The notes under the pieces: model-generated
Told to the model about the DNA's origin: nothing
Seen by the model: the letters and a program-made list of their open reading frames with translations, nothing else
The model's database searches: none
NCBI RefSeq assembly: GCF_963924675.1
Contig: NC_089221.1
Location: forward strand, 8,243,851-8,307,850
From: Phocoena phocoena
Lineage: Eukaryota; Chordata; Mammalia; Artiodactyla; Phocoenidae
Reading direction: 5' to 3'
DNA length: 64,000 nucleotides
Shown: positions 59,716-64,000 of the stretch, piece after piece
Layout: every line of letters begins with the position of its first letter
Numbering within the stretch: the first letter of the stretch is position 1
Position numbers and translations under genes: made by a program

Positions 59716-60959
59716 TGTCCGTCTCTCATGTTGTGAGATTTGGTTAACTGACTACTCACATTTCAACAGGAAGAGCAGCTCCTACAGCTTAACTCACGAG
59801 CATAGGTCATTACTTTATAATAATCAAATCACATTTGAAGCCCACTTCAGTTTATAGAGAGTAGGTGACTGTGCAGATATAAGGCAAGTCCAGGACCACA
59901 TGGACAGCTGAGGCACTCTCTCTCCCAAACCCTCCCTGTTAACCATCAGGAGGGGCTATGCTTCCTATCACTACCCCAGTCACAGACGAGGGTGTCACAG
60001 ATGAGGATGTCTGCTGTCAGGCCAGAGAAGGGCCAGCGCGGGGTCTTCTCAGTCAGGTAGACCCATGCCCAAGGGGGTTCCTCTTCCCCTTCCAAGTCGG
60101 GCCATGGTGCCACTTCACCCACTTTGGACAACAGCCTGGGACATGCAACACAAACACAGACCTCATTTCACAAGGCAGGACAGTTGCCTCACTTCACCGG
60201 GCTCATCCTGTTTGGGGGATGATGGATGAAGGTGAGCAAGCAGGATCATCCTCAGGTGAGCTCTCGCCTCTTCAAAGGGTCAAGGACTGCGAGCCTCTCA
60301 CTATTGTTCTGTGCCCATATACCCAAAGAGGAACTAGAAAATATCCACCCCCCCTATTGGGGGGATTCCCCAGGCGGAACTGTAGTCCCACCAAGTGGGC
60401 TCGGACACTAGAGCCTCCATGTGCAGTTGTACAGGTTGTTGACTGCACAATGACACCCAGCCAAGGGGACAGGGGTAGGAGGTGAAATCCATCTGTATTC
60501 TGCTTGCTAAGCTCAGTGCCCCATGTATGATGATGACCATGCAGAGGAGGGGCATGTTCTCCTAACTTGAACCAAGACACCTAATTTGAACAAAAACACT
60601 GTATGGGCCAGATGCAGCCCTGCACATCACTGCACTGTGCCCACGGGGCGTCAGATCTTGCTCAGTGTCTTCTAGACTCTCAGGAAGGGCTGCTCCTGCC
60701 CTCTGCCCGCAGCCTCCTCTCCGGCTCAGACATGATCTGTTGGTCAAGCAGGACTCAGACACCTCCTGGCTGTTCCGACTCCCACCCCCATCCCCTTCCC
60801 TCCCACCGCTCCATACCCTAATGGCCCCAACTACCCTCCTTCTCCTTCAGTCAAATAGAAAAACCCTCATGTAAATGTTTTCAAATAAACCAATGCCTCT
60901 AAGTTGCAGCTGAGAGCTCTTCATGGTGCAGAGGTGACATAAGACGAGGGCCCTTGTGA
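59716..60959. other. Unclassified non-coding DNA
   Basis: No named repeat is recognised. A 175-codon frame at 59958-60485 overlaps other frames on both strands, has no recognised domain and looks like chance in a GC-rich stretch. Confidence 0.45.
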
Positions 60960-60969
60960 TGTGAGTGCA

Positions 60970-61140
60970 CGGTCTGGCTGGGTGCTAGCGTTGTGCCAGG
61001 ATCTCAAGGATCTCACAGGACAGCTCTTACTCTCCTTATTTCACAGATGAGAAAACTGAACCTGCAAAAGTCAAACAACTCGCAAAAGCCACCGAACCCA
61101 GGGTGGTGACAGGTCTAGTCAACTCCACGCCTCCAGGTCC
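60970..61140 (-). repeat. MIR SINE, nearly complete
   Basis: Includes TTATTTCACAGATGAGAAAA, CTGAACCTGCAAAAGTCAAA and CCCAGGGTGGTGACAGGTCT, the reverse complement order of MIR. Confidence 0.75.
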
Positions 61141-61419
61141 CTTTGATTCCTTAGTAGACTCTCCAGAGTTAGCTTTCCTCTCCCTTTTGTCTTTCAAAAC
61201 CCACCCAAGCACTATTCCCACTGAGCACTGCTCAGATGATTCCTCGCCCATGATGACCTTCACAACAAAACCATGTAAAGAGGGTCTCTCCTTCTAAGCT
61301 GCTTTTGCACTGCCCTTTCGTCATGCATCTCATCCCCATTAGGGACTGTAATCTGGTTACTTTTCAGTATGCATCTTTAAAGTGCAAAAGATTAAAATTT
61401 TTTTTTAATTTTTAAAAAT

Positions 61420-61715
61420 TAAAATAAAACAAACAAACTGATGATTACCAAAGGGGAAAGGTGGGTGGGGTGAGGGGAGATAAATTAGGAGGCTGAGGTT
61501 AACACATATATACTATTATATATAAAACCGATAATCAAGAAGGAATATTCTGTAATAACCGATATGGGAAAAGAATCTGAAAAAGAATGAATATATGTAT
61601 ATGTAGAACTGAATCACTTTGCTGTCCACCTGAAACTAACACAACATTGTAAATCAACTCTACTCCAATATAAAATAAAAATTAAATTAAAATAATAAAA
61701 TAAAATAAAATGATT
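61420..61715 (+). mobile_element. L1 3' end fragment
   Basis: TGATGATTACCAAAGGGGAA, TGAATCACTTTGCTGTCCAC and ACACAACATTGTAAATCAAC, then an AAAAT-rich tail, are the 3' end of a cetartiodactyl-type L1. Confidence 0.82.
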
Positions 61716-62795
61716 TTAAATGATGCCAAAGATGAAGTCCCTTCATGAGACATTTTGGGAAACCCAAATTTATTGTCCTGGCCCCTAAATCCAAGCAGCC
61801 GAGAAAGTTCCATATTTCTGAATTTTACAAACAGACAGAAAAACACCTTTTCACTACAAAGGTGGAAGAGCATTGGTCTTACCTCATATCTTTTTCAGAT
61901 CACTAAATGAATGGGAGGCCACCCTAACTCAAAATATTTTCCAAAATACAGTCCCTCACACTCCTGAATTCCCACCCATGTCATACATAGTGATGATAAC
62001 CCCTTCTTCCCAGTTATCTGACATGATAACCTTCCAAGGAGAGTTCGCTTAGCAGGTAGAGGAGACTTAGCTAGGCTGCATGGAATCGGGAAGATTTGCT
62101 AAGAAGGCCAAAACTTAGGGCATCATCAGACAGAGGGTTCACCCTTTACACCAGCTGGTGGCTGACACCATAGAGCATCTTTGTTTTAATGAGAACAAGA
62201 AGGAGAGATATATGGCAGTCCGGACATAACTAATTATCTTTTTTACTAAAACAATCCAGCTGTGTCTTTTTATACTGTGTTAACTTCACGAATCCTCTGA
62301 AATAATTTGCAACTCTGTCACTGCATTACTAAATTAGTGGGCATAATTCTTCCAATTAAGCACTTAAGTCAAAAAGGAAGAGGAGAAAGAAAGAAACATC
62401 TCGCAGCATCTTTCGCTCCACTTTAAAGAAACTGAAGACTTGCCCTTGCCGAAGAGTGAGTGCTACATCCTGAGGGCTGTCACAGCTTCAAATGTGCTAA
62501 CACATGTGTTCTCAAGTGCATTTTCCTCTCAGTGGCATTTTGAGGATATTACAAACTTACTGACACAGTATTTCAGTGGAAACTTTTTAAAAATATTATT
62601 TTGTTATAAAAAAAATCCAACAAGCATTTTTGAATACACGTTGGTCTACGTGAAACAACAGATGAGACTTAACGACTTGGGGAAAAGGTAGAGACTGCAA
62701 AGATGATGCCTTCACACACAAACTTGGCTGTGAACCTCAGAGCAGGCTTGTTTCTTTCTTCTTTGGGATCTCCTCCTCCTGAGTATTCCTAGTAT
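61716..62795. other. Unclassified non-coding DNA
   Basis: No named repeat or exon recognised. Confidence 0.45.
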
Positions 62796-62799
62796 ATAC

Positions 62800-63010
62800 C
62801 AGAGGTTCTGAACCAGGGGTGATTTTGTCCCCAGCGGGACATTTGGCAATGGCTGGAGACATTTGGGCTGCCCCAACTGGGAGGTGCTACTGACATTTAG
62901 TGAATAGAGACTAGGGATGCTGCTCAACATCCTACCATGCACAGGGCAGCCCCCAACAAGAGAATGATCCAGCCCCAAGTGTCAGTGGTGTCAAAGCTGA
63001 GAGATCCTAG
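62800..63010. repeat. MER20-like hAT element
   Basis: AGAGGTTCTGAACCAGGGGT, GGACATTTGGCAATGGCTGG, GATGCTGCTCAACATCCTAC and GTGTCAGTGGTGTCAAAGCT reproduce the MER20 consensus closely. It is nearly complete. Confidence 0.88.
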
Positions 63011-63665
63011 TATAGAGAGAAGGTAATTAAGGTAATTTTACCTGGGTTCAGATCACTGAGAATGAGACATGATTTCTGCCTGTGCTAATCTTGCAGTCTA
63101 CTCAGGGCACATAAGCACACATTCCCAATGTAATGCTGGGGTCCTCTCCAGTACAGGGAGCTCTGTACTGGGGACTCTATCTTGTCGGGAGCAAGAGGGA
63201 ATGTACTTGACACAATCAACCACTAAGGACAGGCCTGTGATGGAAGATTAGTAAGAACTCGCCAAACTAAGGAGAAGGGCAAGGGCAAGCAGATGTGTGG
63301 ACACCTCCAAGCAGCTCCACCTTACCAGGTGGAAAGCAAGGGGAGATAGGGAAAGCTCCTGCAGTACCAACGGATGCCAAACGAGGACTCTGTCAAGTGA
63401 GTCATGGTTGTGAAGATCATGAGCTGAAGGTCATCACCCTGGTGCCTAGGTGGATATTGAATGTCGGGGGAGGCTTGGAGACAAGGAGATGAGGTGTGAG
63501 GTTACTCCTGGGGAGAGAAGAACTGAGCATAGGAGGTGGGTATGGAAAGTATGGATCAGAAGCAAGAATTAGGAGGTAAAATCTTAATGAATTTGCATGG
63601 AGGAAGTAAAGGAAAGGAAGGCCCTACCATGACCTCCAAAATTCTGGCTTGGGTGACTGGTGCTT
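63011..63665. other. Unclassified non-coding DNA
   Basis: No repeat or gene recognised. Confidence 0.45.
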
Positions 63666-64000
63666 CCACTGGATAACACTTCAAACTTCCTAGTCTCTTG
63701 GTCCCTTGACCTCCTTGCCTCCAGTGACCATTCTCCCCTCCCCCTCAGCCACCTGCACGATAGTCATGCCTTATTATGGGCAGAAATTTCAATCAGAACT
63801 TGAGGTTTTGGTCATCCATTTTTTGAGTTCCTCCTCTTCTGCTTCTAGAATATTTGCTCAGCCATCTTGATGCACCAAAACACCCAGTCCTTCTCATGTC
63901 ACCTCTTTCTCACTCTCTGCTCGCTGACTCTTCTACACTTCACTTTTCTGCATGTCCAGCTTAAAGTCCTTGATCCACTAATAAAAACACTCGATGACAC
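63666..64000 (+). mobile_element. L2 LINE fragment, cut by the window end
   Basis: TCTTGGTCCCTTGACCTCCT, TTGCCTCCAGTGACCATTCT and CCAGCTTAAAGTCCTTGATC resemble the L2 endonuclease region. The element may continue beyond the window. Confidence 0.65.

Noticed and set aside
59958..60485. 175-codon frame as a candidate gene
   Set aside because: No recognisable domain, no splice context, and overlapping frames of similar length on both strands in a GC-rich stretch; best explained as chance.
1..64000. CRISPR arrays, operons, prophage or plasmid features
   Set aside because: The window is plainly mammalian nuclear DNA. All regular repeats are microsatellites, L1 leader arrays or dispersed transposons.

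Overview
The window is mammalian nuclear DNA, most probably from a cetacean. Nine tRNA-derived SINEs of the CHR type (the family of whales, hippos and ruminants) are present, several with clear target-site duplications (TSDs), alongside L1 elements of the cetartiodactyl type. Older layers are MIR, L2, MER5A-like and MER20-like copies common to placental mammals. I see no convincing host protein-coding gene, rRNA, tRNA gene or CRISPR. The window looks intergenic or intronic, and nearly all long reading frames are L1 proteins or shadows of them.

The main object is a full-length, apparently intact L1 on the + strand (about 9858-19468). It has a CpG-rich promoter beginning with a YY1-like site and an unusually long 5' UTR (about 3.85 kb) built of three stacked tandem arrays: a 38-bp GC-rich repeat, five monomers of about 285 bp, and four pyrimidine-rich units of about 139 bp. 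ORF1 (297 aa) and ORF2 (1272 aa) follow, both open, with the endonuclease and reverse transcriptase catalytic residues present. The first poly(A) is not followed by a TSD. The 13-bp TSD lies instead after a second poly(A) 0.6 kb downstream, so the insertion carries a 572-bp 3' transduction that should identify its parent locus.

The rest is layered. A 5'-truncated dead L1 (24796-29269) starts almost exactly at ORF2. It holds a CHR SINE, which itself holds a 79-bp insertion of which 70 bp copy a segment 3.1 kb upstream (69/70 identical). An old L1 (29420-32015) is split by an inverted younger L1 fragment, which is split by another SINE. An L2-rich block occupies 37950-41330. From 41 to 64 kb there are scattered MIR, MER5A, MER20, L1 3' ends and CHR SINEs in otherwise unremarkable DNA.

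Three small rearrangement scars stand out from the repeat background: the 70-bp templated insertion at 26281-26359, a second 70-bp dispersed duplication (53431-53500 and 54597-54666, 69/70), and a perfect 21-bp inverted repeat with a 3-nt loop at 8529-8573. All identities were read by eye; family names for ancient repeats come from memory of consensus sequences and are graded accordingly.
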